Assembly (NCBI RefSeq): GCF_014640555.1
Contig: NZ_BMHE01000046.1
Coordinates: 1-63,161 of the forward strand
DNA from: Paenibacillus marchantiophytorum
GTDB taxonomy: Bacteria; Bacillota; Bacilli; Paenibacillales; NBRC-103111
Reading direction: 5' to 3'
DNA: 63,161 bases
Position 1 is the stretch's first letter, and each line of letters begins with the position of its first letter. The position numbers and the translations under genes were made by a program. The notes below the pieces were generated by a model. It made no database searches, had not been told where the DNA came from, and saw only the letters and a program-made list of their open reading frames with translations. This document shows positions 33,501 to 42,143 of the stretch, piece by piece.

Positions 33501-34212
33501 GATCATATCCGAGATTGATGGTACAGTCAAAGAAATTCGCGAAGCCAAAGATCGTCGTGAAATTGAAGTTCAAGGCGAAGCGGAATCCAAAGTCTATGCT
33601 GTTCCTTACGGTTCACGTGTACGTGTTTCATTGAATCAACAAGTGGAAGCTGGAGACGAGTTGACTGACGGATCTATCGATCCTAAGGAAATGCTTCGTA
33701 TCAAAGGTATCCGCGGCGTGCAGAACTATATTCTGCAAGAGGTTCAACGCGTTTATCGTAACCAAGGGGTAGAAATTAACGATAAGCATATCGAAGTTAT
33801 GGTTCGTCAAATGTTGCGTAAAATTCGCATCGTGGACGCTGGAGATACAACGCTTCTTCCAGGTTCCTTCGTAGACATTCATGAATACGAAGCAGCTAAC
33901 AAAGTAGCCTTGTTCGCAGGCAATGAACCGGCTGTTGCAAGACCTATCTTGCTCGGTATTACCAAGGCGTCCCTTGAGACTGATTCCTTCCTTTCTGCCG
34001 CTTCCTTCCAAGAGACGACACGTGTCTTGACGGATGCAGCAATCAAAGGCAAGGTTGACCAATTGCTCGGTCTGAAGGAGAACGTTATTATCGGTAAACT
34101 CATCCCTGCAGGTACAGGTATGCCTCGTTACCGGAATATTCGTATCACGGATCCGAACGAAGTTGTCGTGCAAGATGAGGACCTCGAAAAAGAAACAGTT
34201 GCAGTCGAATAA
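30592..34212 (+). CDS. rpoC: DNA-directed RNA polymerase subunit beta'
   Basis: The 1206-residue catalytic subunit has the N-terminal zinc site ([20 protein letters not shown]), the Mg2+-binding NADFDGDQ, the second zinc site ([11 protein letters not shown]) and the trigger-loop region ending [8 protein letters not shown]. TTG 30592 is chosen since AAGGAGGG is 7 nt upstream and the B. subtilis protein has one residue before the conserved DVNNFE; ATG 30595 is the alternative. It follows rpoB by 69 nt and ends at a terminator. Confidence 0.97.
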   Translation: [1206 protein letters not shown]

Positions 34213-34234
34213 TGACGATATAAAAGAGAGAGGG

Positions 34235-34276
34235 ATACTCACTTTATATGAAGTGAGTATTCCTTTTGATTTTTTT
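34235..34276 (+). terminator. Terminator after rpoC
   Basis: ATACTCACTT-TATATG-AAGTGAGTAT, a perfect 10-bp stem followed by TCCTTTTGATTTTTT. Confidence 0.88.
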
Positions 34277-34319
34277 AGGTGAAACTATCGAGTTGTTTGA
34301 AGGAGTTAGAAGTTATTCC

Positions 34320-34348
34320 TTGACACTCCAAGTTCTAAGTGCTAATAT
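34320..34348 (+). promoter_or_regulatory. SigA promoter of the str operon
   Basis: TTGACA (34320-34325), 17-bp spacer, TAATAT (34343-34348), about 50 bp before the L7Ae-like gene and likely driving rpsL-rpsG-fusA-tuf. Confidence 0.8.
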
Positions 34349-34400
34349 ATCGTAGTGTGCCTAAGTTGATATTCTTTCCTTTCTTTGTAGGGGGTGCCTT

Positions 34401-34652
34401 ATGTCTTATGATAAAGTCAAACAGGCGAAGAATATAAGTGTAGGTACCAAGAAAGTCACGAAGATAGTTGAGCAAGACAAGGCTATCGAAGTATTTGTTT
34501 CCAAAGATGCAGATCCGCGATTGACGATAAAACTGGTGACTCTCTGTACGCAGAAGGGAATACCTGTAACCTACGTAGATTCTATGAAGATGCTAGGTAA
34601 AGCATGTGGAATTGAAGTTGGAGCTGCGGTAGCAGCTGTTGTAAATGAATAA
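34401..34652 (+). CDS. rplGB: L7Ae-family K-turn-binding protein (YbxF)
   Basis: An 83-residue L7Ae/L30e-fold protein; B. subtilis YbxF binds kink-turn RNA and associates with ribosomes. Seen: SVGTKKVTKIVEQDKAIEVFVSKDAD at the start (core only) and the C-terminal LGKACGIEVGAAVAAVV. Precedes rpsL as in Bacillus. The 162-nt gap that follows has a CGCTAA/TTAGTG hairpin (~34655-34676) and nothing else recognisable. Confidence 0.92.
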   Translation: MSYDKVKQAKNISVGTKKVTKIVEQDKAIEVFVSKDADPRLTIKLVTLCTQKGIPVTYVDSMKMLGKACGIEVGAAVAAVVNE

Positions 34653-34814
34653 ACGCTAATGACGTTTTTGTTAGTGGGCTTAGCATACATAAAGTTTTCA
34701 TGACTTTTGCAGCTGTCCATGGCAAGGACTTTCTATTTGCTCATTTATGACTCGCCTGGATCTGTGGGCTTGCAAGAGAACATCATGTTATGAATGTAGG
34801 GAGGAGGTGGCGAT

Positions 34815-35234
34815 ATGCCAACAATTAACCAACTAGTACGTAAAGGTCGTCAAGCGAAGGTGGAAAAGTCTAAATCACCAGCTTTGCAAAAAGGTTTTAA
34901 CGCTTTGAAAAGAGAAGCAACGGATTTGAGTGCACCTCAAAAACGTGGTGTCTGCACGCGTGTAGGTACTATGACTCCTAAGAAGCCTAACTCCGCACTT
35001 CGTAAATATGCACGTGTTCGTTTAACGAACCGCGTAGAGGTGACAGCTTATATTCCAGGTATCGGTCACAACCTGCAAGAACACAGTGTTGTATTGATCC
35101 GTGGAGGTAGAATTAAAGATCTTCCAGGGGTACGTTATCACATCGTGCGTGGCGCGCTGGATACTTCCGGTGTTAACAACCGTAAGCAATCCCGTTCCAA
35201 ATACGGTACTAAACGTCCGAAAGTTAAAAAATAA
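34815..35234 (+). CDS. rpsL: 30S ribosomal protein S12
   Basis: S12 shapes the decoding centre. The 139 residues show TPKKPNSALRKYARVRLTN and KDLPGVRYH; the two lysines linked to streptomycin resistance are wild type. AGGGAGGAGGTGG lies directly upstream of the ATG. rpsG follows after 44 nt. Confidence 0.97.
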   Translation: MPTINQLVRKGRQAKVEKSKSPALQKGFNALKREATDLSAPQKRGVCTRVGTMTPKKPNSALRKYARVRLTNRVEVTAYIPGIGHNLQEHSVVLIRGGRIKDLPGVRYHIVRGALDTSGVNNRKQSRSKYGTKRPKVKK

Positions 35235-35278
35235 GAGATAATAATCAGGGATGATTCTTATAAGAAAGGGGGATAACT

Positions 35279-35749
35279 ATGCCTCGTAAAGGTCCAGTTA
35301 CTCGCAGAGACGTATTGCCAGATCCAATTTATAATAGCAAACTCGTTACTCGTCTTATCAATCGTATTATGGTTGATGGAAAAAGAGGGGTAGCACAAAC
35401 TATTCTTTACAACGCTTTTAACCTCGTGAAAGATCGTACAGGTAAAGAGCCGATGGAAGTATTCGAAACAGCTATCAAAAACATCATGCCAGTACTAGAA
35501 GTTAAAGCTCGCCGTGTTGGTGGAGCAAACTATCAAGTGCCTATCGAAGTAAGACCTGACCGTCGTTCGACATTAGGTTTGCGTTGGTTGGTAAACTACT
35601 CCCGCCTACGCGGTGAGAAGACGATGGAAGAAAGATTAGCTTACGAAATTATCGATGCTAGCAACAGCACGGGTTCTTCCGTTAAAAAACGTGAAGATAC
35701 ACACAAAATGGCTGAAGCTAACAAAGCATTCGCTCATTATCGTTGGTAG
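35279..35749 (+). CDS. rpsG: 30S ribosomal protein S7
   Basis: S7 nucleates the 30S head and contacts E-site tRNA. The 156 residues show RRDVLPDPIYNSKLVTRLIN, VGGANYQVPIEV and KREDTHKMAEANKAFAHYRW. GAAAGGGGG lies 7 nt upstream of the ATG. fusA follows after 39 nt. Confidence 0.97.
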   Translation: MPRKGPVTRRDVLPDPIYNSKLVTRLINRIMVDGKRGVAQTILYNAFNLVKDRTGKEPMEVFETAIKNIMPVLEVKARRVGGANYQVPIEVRPDRRSTLGLRWLVNYSRLRGEKTMEERLAYEIIDASNSTGSSVKKREDTHKMAEANKAFAHYRW

Positions 35750-35788
35750 AATAAGAAAACTAATTACAGAAAGGAGACATAACGACCT

Positions 35789-37864
35789 ATGGCTAGAGAG
35801 TTCTCCTTAAAAAACACACGTAATATCGGGATCATGGCTCATATCGATGCTGGTAAAACGACAACAACAGAGCGTATTCTTTACTACACTGGTAAAGTTC
35901 ACAAAATCGGAGAAGTGCACGAAGGTGCTGCTACGATGGACTGGATGGAACAGGAGCAAGAGCGCGGAATTACGATTACTTCCGCCGCTACGACTGCGCA
36001 ATGGGAAGGTCACCGCATCAATATCATTGATACCCCGGGACACGTTGACTTTACTGTTGAAGTAGAGCGTTCCCTTCGTGTGTTGGATGGAGCAGTTGGT
36101 GTATTTAGTGCGAAAGAGGGCGTTGAGCCTCAATCGGAAACAGTTTGGAGACAAGCTGATAAATACAATGTTCCACGTATCGCTTACGTAAACAAAATGG
36201 ATATCATCGGTGCAGACTTCTTGCAAGTTGTTGAATCCATGCGTCAAAAACTTGGTGCAAATGCAGTTGCTATTCAACTTCCGATCGGTGCTGAGAGTGA
36301 TTTCAAAGGCATCATCGATTTGGTTGACGAAGTGGCGTATATGTACAAAGATGATCTTGGCAAGGATATCGAGAAAGTCGAAATTCCTGCTGAGTTCAAA
36401 GATCAAGTTGCAGAACTTCGTTTGGAATTGATCGAGAAAGTTGCTGAGCTTGATGAAGAGCTTACAATGAAATATCTCGAGGGCGAAGAAATTTCTGTTG
36501 ACGAAATCAAAGCAGCTCTGCGTAAAGGTGTCTGTGAAGTGAAAATCTTCCCAGTTATCGTAGGGTCTTCTTACAGAAACAAAGGTGTTCAATTGATGTT
36601 GGATGCAGTTATTAACTACCTGCCATCCCCTCTTGATGTGCCTGATATCAAAGGTGTACTTGACGATGGTACTGAAGTGATTCGTAAGTCTGCTGATGAT
36701 CAACCGTTCTCAGCACTTGCATTCAAAATCATGACAGATCCTTTCGTTGGTCGTCTTACCTTCTTCCGTGTATACTCTGGTACATTGAACTCCGGTTCCT
36801 ATGTCGTTAATGCGACTAAAGGCAAACGTGAGCGTGTTGGTCGTATTCTGCAAATGCATGCGAACTCACGTCAAGAAATCAGCATCGTATACGCAGGTGA
36901 TATTGCCGCGGCTGTTGGATTGAAAGATACAACAACTGGCGATACACTTTGTGATGAGAAGAACCCTGTTATTCTTGAGAGAATGGTCTTCCCTGAACCG
37001 GTAATTCAGCTTGCTGTTGAACCGAAAACGAAAGCCGATCAAGATAAAATGGGTATCGCATTGCAAAAACTTGCAGAAGAAGATCCTACGTTCCGTGCTT
37101 CTACAGATGAAGAAACAGGACAAACGATTATCGCGGGTATGGGTGAGCTTCACCTTGAAATCCTCGTTGACCGTATGCTTCGTGAATTCAAAGTAGAAAC
37201 CAATGTAGGTAAACCTCAAGTAGCATACCGTGAAACATTCCGTGCTTCTGCTAAAGTTGAGGGTAAATTCGTTCGTCAATCCGGTGGTCGTGGTCAATAC
37301 GGACATTGTTGGGTTGAGTTCGAACCTCAAGAAGCTGGCACTGGTTTCATCTTCGAGAACAAGGTAGTAGGCGGATCTATTCCTAGAGAGTATATCGCAC
37401 CTATTCAAGCTGGTATCGAAGAGTCCATGAAAAACGGTGTAATCGCAGGATTCCCGCTCGTGGATATCAAAGCTACTGTTGTCGATGGATCATACCATGA
37501 TGTTGACTCCAATGAAATGGCGTTCAAAATTGCGGGATCCATGGCACTTAAAGCAGCAAAAGAAAAATGTAAACCGGTTCTTCTTGAGCCAATCATGAAG
37601 GTTGAAGTTACTGTACCAGAAGAGTACATGGGCGATGTTATGGGTGACCTTAACTCCCGTCGTGGACGTATCGAAGGTATGGACAGCCGTCATGGAGCAC
37701 AAGTCATCCGTGCTAAGGTGCCTCTTTCCGAAATGTTTGGTTATTCCACAACACTTCGTTCGAGAACACAAGGCCGTGGTGTCTACTCCATGGAACTTTC
37801 ACATTATGAAGAAGTACCTAAGTCCATTGCAGAAGAAATTATTGCAAAAGGCAAAGGCGCTTAA
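35789..37864 (+). CDS. fusA: Elongation factor G
   Basis: The GTPase drives translocation. The 691-residue protein has all five domains: G motifs AHIDAGKTTTTERIL, DTPGHVDF and NKMD; the switch region QEQERGITITSAA; and domain IV with GGRGQYGHCWVEFEP. GAAAGGAG lies ~11 nt before the ATG. Long open frames on the opposite strand are compositional shadows. Confidence 0.98.
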   Translation: MAREFSLKNTRNIGIMAHIDAGKTTTTERILYYTGKVHKIGEVHEGAATMDWMEQEQERGITITSAATTAQWEGHRINIIDTPGHVDFTVEVERSLRVLDGAVGVFSAKEGVEPQSETVWRQADKYNVPRIAYVNKMDIIGADFLQVVESMRQKLGANAVAIQLPIGAESDFKGIIDLVDEVAYMYKDDLGKDIEKVEIPAEFKDQVAELRLELIEKVAELDEELTMKYLEGEEISVDEIKAALRKGVCEVKIFPVIVGSSYRNKGVQLMLDAVINYLPSPLDVPDIKGVLDDGTEVIRKSADDQPFSALAFKIMTDPFVGRLTFFRVYSGTLNSGSYVVNATKGKRERVGRILQMHANSRQEISIVYAGDIAAAVGLKDTTTGDTLCDEKNPVILERMVFPEPVIQLAVEPKTKADQDKMGIALQKLAEEDPTFRASTDEETGQTIIAGMGELHLEILVDRMLREFKVETNVGKPQVAYRETFRASAKVEGKFVRQSGGRGQYGHCWVEFEPQEAGTGFIFENKVVGGSIPREYIAPIQAGIEESMKNGVIAGFPLVDIKATVVDGSYHDVDSNEMAFKIAGSMALKAAKEKCKPVLLEPIMKVEVTVPEEYMGDVMGDLNSRRGRIEGMDSRHGAQVIRAKVPLSEMFGYSTTLRSRTQGRGVYSMELSHYEEVPKSIAEEIIAKGKGA

Positions 37865-37903
37865 TATAAAACTAATAGTCACTCTAAGGAGGAATCGTTT
37901 AAA

Positions 37904-39094
37904 ATGGCAAAGGCTAAATTTGAACGTAACAAACCGCATGTTAACATCGGTACTATCGGTCACGTCGACCATGGTAAAACAACTTTAACAGCTGCAATCA
38001 CTACTGTATTGTCCAAAAGATACGGTGGAGCTGCAGTAGCATTCGACCAAATCGATAAAGCACCAGAAGAGCGCGAGCGCGGTATCACAATCTCCACAGC
38101 TCACGTTGAGTACGAAACACCTAATCGTCACTACGCACACGTTGACTGTCCTGGACATGCCGACTATGTTAAGAACATGATTACTGGTGCAGCACAAATG
38201 GACGGAGCGATCCTGGTTGTATCCGCAGCTGACGGCCCTATGCCGCAAACTCGTGAGCACATCCTTCTTTCCCGTCAAGTAGGCGTACCTTACATCGTTG
38301 TATTCCTTAACAAATGTGATATGGTTGAAGACGAAGAGTTGCTTGAATTGGTTGAGATGGAAGTTCGCGACCTTCTTAACGAATATGAGTTCCCAGGCGA
38401 TGATACTCCAATCATCCGTGGTGCAGCTCGTGAAGCTCTTGCTAACCCAGAAGGTCCTTGGGCTGACAAAATCATCGAGTTGTTCGAGCAAGTTGATACT
38501 TATATCCCAACTCCTGAGCGTCAAACTGACAAACCGTTCCTTATGCCGGTTGAGGATGTATTCTCAATCACTGGTCGTGGAACAGTTGCAACTGGTCGTG
38601 TTGAGCGTGGTACTGTTAAAGTACAAGAAGAAGTTGAAATCGTTGGTATCGCTGAAGAAACTCGTAAATGCATCGTAACTGGTGTAGAGATGTTCCGTAA
38701 ATTGCTTGATTCCGCTCAAGCTGGGGACAACATCGGAGCATTGCTTCGTGGTGTTGACCGTAAAGACATCGAGCGTGGACAAGTTCTTGCGAAACCGGGT
38801 TCAGTTAAACCACACACGAACTTCACAGCACAAATCTACGTTCTAACTAAAGAAGAGGGTGGCCGTCATAAGCCTTTCTTCACTGGTTACCGTCCACAGT
38901 TCTACTTCCGTACAACTGACGTAACGGGTATCATCTCCCTTCCAGAAGGTACTGAGATGGTTATGCCAGGTGATAACATCACAGTTACAGTTGAACTGAT
39001 CAACCCAATCGCAATCGAAGAAGGAACACGCTTCGCGATTCGTGAAGGCGGACGTACAGTTGGTGCGGGCGCGGTTGCTACAATTCAAAAATAA
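37904..39094 (+). CDS. tuf: Elongation factor Tu
   Basis: Delivers aminoacyl-tRNA to the A site. The 396-residue protein has GHVDHGKTTLTAAI, DCPGHADY and NKCDMVED in the G domain, and two beta-barrel domains ending VGAGAVATIQK. AAGGAGG lies ~11 nt upstream. It is the last gene of the str operon; a terminator follows. Confidence 0.98.
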   Translation: MAKAKFERNKPHVNIGTIGHVDHGKTTLTAAITTVLSKRYGGAAVAFDQIDKAPEERERGITISTAHVEYETPNRHYAHVDCPGHADYVKNMITGAAQMDGAILVVSAADGPMPQTREHILLSRQVGVPYIVVFLNKCDMVEDEELLELVEMEVRDLLNEYEFPGDDTPIIRGAAREALANPEGPWADKIIELFEQVDTYIPTPERQTDKPFLMPVEDVFSITGRGTVATGRVERGTVKVQEEVEIVGIAEETRKCIVTGVEMFRKLLDSAQAGDNIGALLRGVDRKDIERGQVLAKPGSVKPHTNFTAQIYVLTKEEGGRHKPFFTGYRPQFYFRTTDVTGIISLPEGTEMVMPGDNITVTVELINPIAIEEGTRFAIREGGRTVGAGAVATIQK

Positions 39095-39110
39095 GACCTT
39101 TTTATAGAAG

Positions 39111-39145
39111 AAACACTCATCGTTTTGGCGGTGAGTGTTTTTTTT
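39111..39145 (+). terminator. Terminator after tuf
   Basis: AAACACTCA ... TGAGTGTTT stem with a GC-containing loop, followed by TTTTT. Confidence 0.9.
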
Positions 39146-39166
39146 GTGCGAATGCCTAAAATAAGC

Positions 39167-39195
39167 TTGCAATTCGTTTTCAAATTTTATATAAT
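39167..39195 (+). promoter_or_regulatory. SigA promoter of the S10 operon
   Basis: TTGCAA (39167-39172), 17-bp spacer, TATAAT (39190-39195), followed by a ~130-nt leader before rpsJ. Confidence 0.8.
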
Positions 39196-39226
39196 ATAAA
39201 ACGTTGGTCTGTGACGTTGCGATGAT

Positions 39227-39288
39227 GCGAAAGGTTGCCGACACACCTGGCCCCTTTGCCATGGGGAAGGCTGTTGGAGAATTTTCGC
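39227..39288 (+). other. Structured leader of the S10 operon
   Basis: GCGAAA (39227-39232) pairs with TTTCGC (39283-39288) around an inner CCCC-TTTGCCAT-GGGG hairpin. It sits between the promoter and rpsJ and may be an autoregulatory leader; the ligand is not evident. Confidence 0.5.
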
Positions 39289-39333
39289 GGAGTATGTCCG
39301 ATACTAAATTGGGCGATAGAAGGAGGGACTTAT

Positions 39334-39642
39334 ATGGCAAAGCAAAAAATTCGTATCCGTTTGAAAGCTTATGATCACAGAATCATTGATCAATCAGCTG
39401 AGAAAATCGTGGAAACTGCCAAGCGATCCGGTGCAGGTGTATCCGGTCCGATTCCGCTTCCGACAGAGAAGCAAATCATCACGATTCTTCGTGCGGTACA
39501 CAAGTACAAGGATTCGCGTGAGCAATTCGAAATGCGTACGCATAAGCGTCTAATCGATATTGTGAATCCTACACCACAAACAGTTGATGCTTTGATGCGT
39601 CTAGACTTACCGTCTGGCGTTGACATCGAGATCAAACTGTAA
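39334..39642 (+). CDS. rpsJ: 30S ribosomal protein S10
   Basis: The 102-residue protein of the 30S head, also NusE in antitermination complexes. It reads IRIRLKAYDHRIIDQSAEKIV at its N-terminal core and contains SGPIPLPTEK. ATG 39334 has AAGGAGGGA 5-6 nt upstream; an upstream in-frame start at 39235 would translate the leader. It is the first gene of the S10 operon. Confidence 0.97.
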   Translation: MAKQKIRIRLKAYDHRIIDQSAEKIVETAKRSGAGVSGPIPLPTEKQIITILRAVHKYKDSREQFEMRTHKRLIDIVNPTPQTVDALMRLDLPSGVDIEIKL

Positions 39643-39687
39643 AACAACTATAGAATGAACGTTTAGGAAGGAAATGAGGTGTCAACG

Positions 39688-40311
39688 ATGAAAGGTATCT
39701 TAGGAAAAAAACTTGGGATGACACAGTTGTTTACTCCGGAGGGTAATGTAGTTCCGGTAACTGTCATTCAAGCGGGACCATGTGTGGTACTGCAAAAGAA
39801 AGATGTGGACAACGACGGATATGAGTCGATCCAAATCGGTTTTGATGATGTTAAAGCTAGCAGAATCATTAAACCAGAGCTTGGCCATGCGAAAAAAGCA
39901 GGGGCAACGCCTAAGCGCTACGTTAAAGAAATTCGTGGCATTCAGTTGGGTGACTATGAAGTTGGTCAAGAACTGAAAGCAGATCTGTTTACAGAGGGCG
40001 AATTCGTTGATGTAACGGGTACTTCCAAAGGTAAAGGTTTCCAAGGTAACATCAAAAGACATAACCAATCCACGGGCCCTATGGCACACGGATCACGTTA
40101 TCACCGCGGACCAGGTTCAATGGGTTCCATTCAAGCAAACCGCGTTCCTAAAGGTAAGAAATTGCCAGGGCACATGGGTAACGAAACAGTAACTTTGCAA
40201 AATTTGCAAATCATTAAAGTAGATGCTGAGCGTAATGTATTGCTAGTTAAAGGTTCCATTCCGGGCCCTAAAAACAGCTACGTTAGCGTGAAGTCTGCTG
40301 TTAAAAAGTAA
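39688..40311 (+). CDS. rplC: 50S ribosomal protein L3
   Basis: An early-assembly protein near the peptidyl-transferase centre. The 207 residues begin KGILGKKLGMTQLF and contain the long loop FQGNIKRHNQSTGPMAHGSRYHRGPGSMG (positions ~115-145) that reaches the A-loop. ATG 39688 with GAGGTG 6 nt upstream is preferred to GTG 39679, which lies in that site. Confidence 0.97.
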   Translation: MKGILGKKLGMTQLFTPEGNVVPVTVIQAGPCVVLQKKDVDNDGYESIQIGFDDVKASRIIKPELGHAKKAGATPKRYVKEIRGIQLGDYEVGQELKADLFTEGEFVDVTGTSKGKGFQGNIKRHNQSTGPMAHGSRYHRGPGSMGSIQANRVPKGKKLPGHMGNETVTLQNLQIIKVDAERNVLLVKGSIPGPKNSYVSVKSAVKK

Positions 40312-40327
40312 GAAAGGAGGAAGACAG

Positions 40328-40954
40328 ATGCCAAAAGTAGCTTTATATAATGTAACAGGTGCTCAGGTAGGAGAAGTTGAACTGTCTGACGTTGTTTTCG
40401 GAATTGAACCTCACGTTCACGCGATTCACGAAGCTGTTCTCTTGCAACAAGCGGCTGTGCGTCAAGGAACACACAAAACAAAAGGTCGTTCAGAAGTACG
40501 CGGCGGCGGTCGTAAACCTTGGAAACAAAAAGGAACAGGCCGTGCTCGTCAAGGTAGTATTCGTGCTCCACAGTGGAAAGGCGGCGGTACCGTATTCGGA
40601 CCAACTCCTCGTAGCTATGGTTTCAAATTACCTAGAAAAGTTCGTCGCTTAGCGATCAAATCCGCTTTGTCCTCGAAACTTATCGATAACAACTTGATCG
40701 TATTGGATCAACTTGAATTGAATGCTCCTAAGACGAAAGACTTCGTAGCAATCTTGAACAACCTGAAAGTAGATCGTAAAGTATTGGTTGTAGGCGTTGC
40801 TAACGACTCCAACGTTGCTTTATCTGCTCGCAATATCCCAGGTGTGAAATTCGTTGCTGCTAATGGTGTGAATGTTCTTGATGTCATGTTGTATGACAAA
40901 TTGATCATTACACAAGAAGCTGTACAGAAAGTTGAGGAGGTGCTTGCACAATGA
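40328..40954 (+). CDS. rplD: 50S ribosomal protein L4
   Basis: L4 lines the peptide exit tunnel with its extended loop and in E. coli represses the S10 operon. The 208 residues show GTHKTKGRSEVRGGGRKPWKQKGTGRARQG (about 45-75), the tunnel loop. AAAGGAGG is 7-8 nt upstream. The end overlaps rplW by 4 nt. Confidence 0.97.
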   Translation: MPKVALYNVTGAQVGEVELSDVVFGIEPHVHAIHEAVLLQQAAVRQGTHKTKGRSEVRGGGRKPWKQKGTGRARQGSIRAPQWKGGGTVFGPTPRSYGFKLPRKVRRLAIKSALSSKLIDNNLIVLDQLELNAPKTKDFVAILNNLKVDRKVLVVGVANDSNVALSARNIPGVKFVAANGVNVLDVMLYDKLIITQEAVQKVEEVLAQ

Positions 40955-41241
40955 AAAATCCACGCGACATTATCAAGCGCCCGATCATCACTGAGCGTAC
41001 AAGCGACCTAATGGCTAATAAAAAGTATGTTTTCGAAGTGGATCTTCGCGCTAACAAAACAGAAATTAAACAAGCTATTGAAGCAATCTTCAAAGTGAAG
41101 GTTACAAATGTAAACACATTGAGAATGCCAGCTAAGCCTAAACGTTACGGCAAACACTCCGGCTACACTTCCATCTGGAAAAAAGCTATCGTGTCCCTAA
41201 GCGCAGAAAGCAAAGAATTGGAATTCTTTGAATCGGTATAA
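40951..41241 (+). CDS. rplW: 50S ribosomal protein L23
   Basis: A 96-residue protein at the exit tunnel, docking site for trigger factor and SRP. Shows RPIITERTSDLMANKKYVFEV and the KRYGKHSGYTSIWKKA loop. Its ATG overlaps the rplD stop, with GAGGAGGTG just upstream. Confidence 0.96.
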   Translation: MKNPRDIIKRPIITERTSDLMANKKYVFEVDLRANKTEIKQAIEAIFKVKVTNVNTLRMPAKPKRYGKHSGYTSIWKKAIVSLSAESKELEFFESV

Positions 41242-41273
41242 ACCCCATTTCTTAAAGTTAGGAGGAAATCAGA

Positions 41274-42104
41274 GTGCCAATTAAAAAATATAAACCAACC
41301 TCACCAGCTCGACGTGCGATGTCGGTTTCTACTTTTGAAGAAATCACAACATCAACACCGGAGAAATCATTGCTTGCTCCTCTGTTCAAGCATGCTGGTC
41401 GTAATAACCAAGGTAAAATTACGGTTCGTCACCATGGTGGTGGACATAAGCGTAAATACCGGATTATCGACTTCAAACGCAATAAAGATGGAATACCAGG
41501 ACGCGTTGCTACAGTTGAGTACGATCCTAACCGTTCCGCAAACATCGCATTGATCCATTATGCAGATGGCGAGAAAAAATACATCATCGCTCCTAAAGGT
41601 CTTAAAGTGGACGATCGCATCGTATCCGGACCGCAATCCGACATTAAAGTAGGTAACGCTCTTCCATTGGAAAACATTCCAGTTGGTACAGTTATCCACA
41701 ACATTGAGTTGAAACCTGGCAAAGGTGCACAATTAGTGCGCGCAGCTGGTACAGAAGCTCAATTGCTTGGTAAAGAAGAAACTTACGTAACGATTCGCCT
41801 TTCATCTGGTGAAGTTCGTAAAGTCCTTAAAGTTTGCCGCGCAACAATCGGTTCTGTTGGTAACGAAGATCACGAACTCGTGAAAATCGGTAAAGCAGGA
41901 CGTAATCGTTGGAAAGGCAATCGTCCACAAGTTCGTGGGGTCGTAATGAACCCGAATGATCACCCACACGGTGGTGGTGAAGGACGTGCACCAATCGGAC
42001 GTAAATCACCTATGTCTCCATGGGGTAAACCGACGCTTGGTTTCAAAACTCGCAAAAAAGGTAAAGCATCCGATAAATACATTGTACGTCGCCGTACGAA
42101 GTAA
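41274..42104 (+). CDS. rplB: 50S ribosomal protein L2
   Basis: One of the most conserved ribosomal proteins, needed for subunit association and peptidyl transfer. The 276 residues include RVATVEYDPNRSANIALI and the C-terminal GGGEGRAPIGRKSPMSPWG with the essential His in DHPHGGG. GTG start, with TAGGAGG 8 nt upstream. Confidence 0.98.
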   Translation: MPIKKYKPTSPARRAMSVSTFEEITTSTPEKSLLAPLFKHAGRNNQGKITVRHHGGGHKRKYRIIDFKRNKDGIPGRVATVEYDPNRSANIALIHYADGEKKYIIAPKGLKVDDRIVSGPQSDIKVGNALPLENIPVGTVIHNIELKPGKGAQLVRAAGTEAQLLGKEETYVTIRLSSGEVRKVLKVCRATIGSVGNEDHELVKIGKAGRNRWKGNRPQVRGVVMNPNDHPHGGGEGRAPIGRKSPMSPWGKPTLGFKTRKKGKASDKYIVRRRTK

Positions 42105-42143
42105 TATGAATTCTCTTAAGGTTCAAGGAAGGGAGGAACACCC

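Noticed and set aside
35807..36703. 298-codon open frame opposite fusA
   Set aside because: Long only because of codon bias in fusA; product is Phe/Asn/Ser/Cys-rich without any domain.
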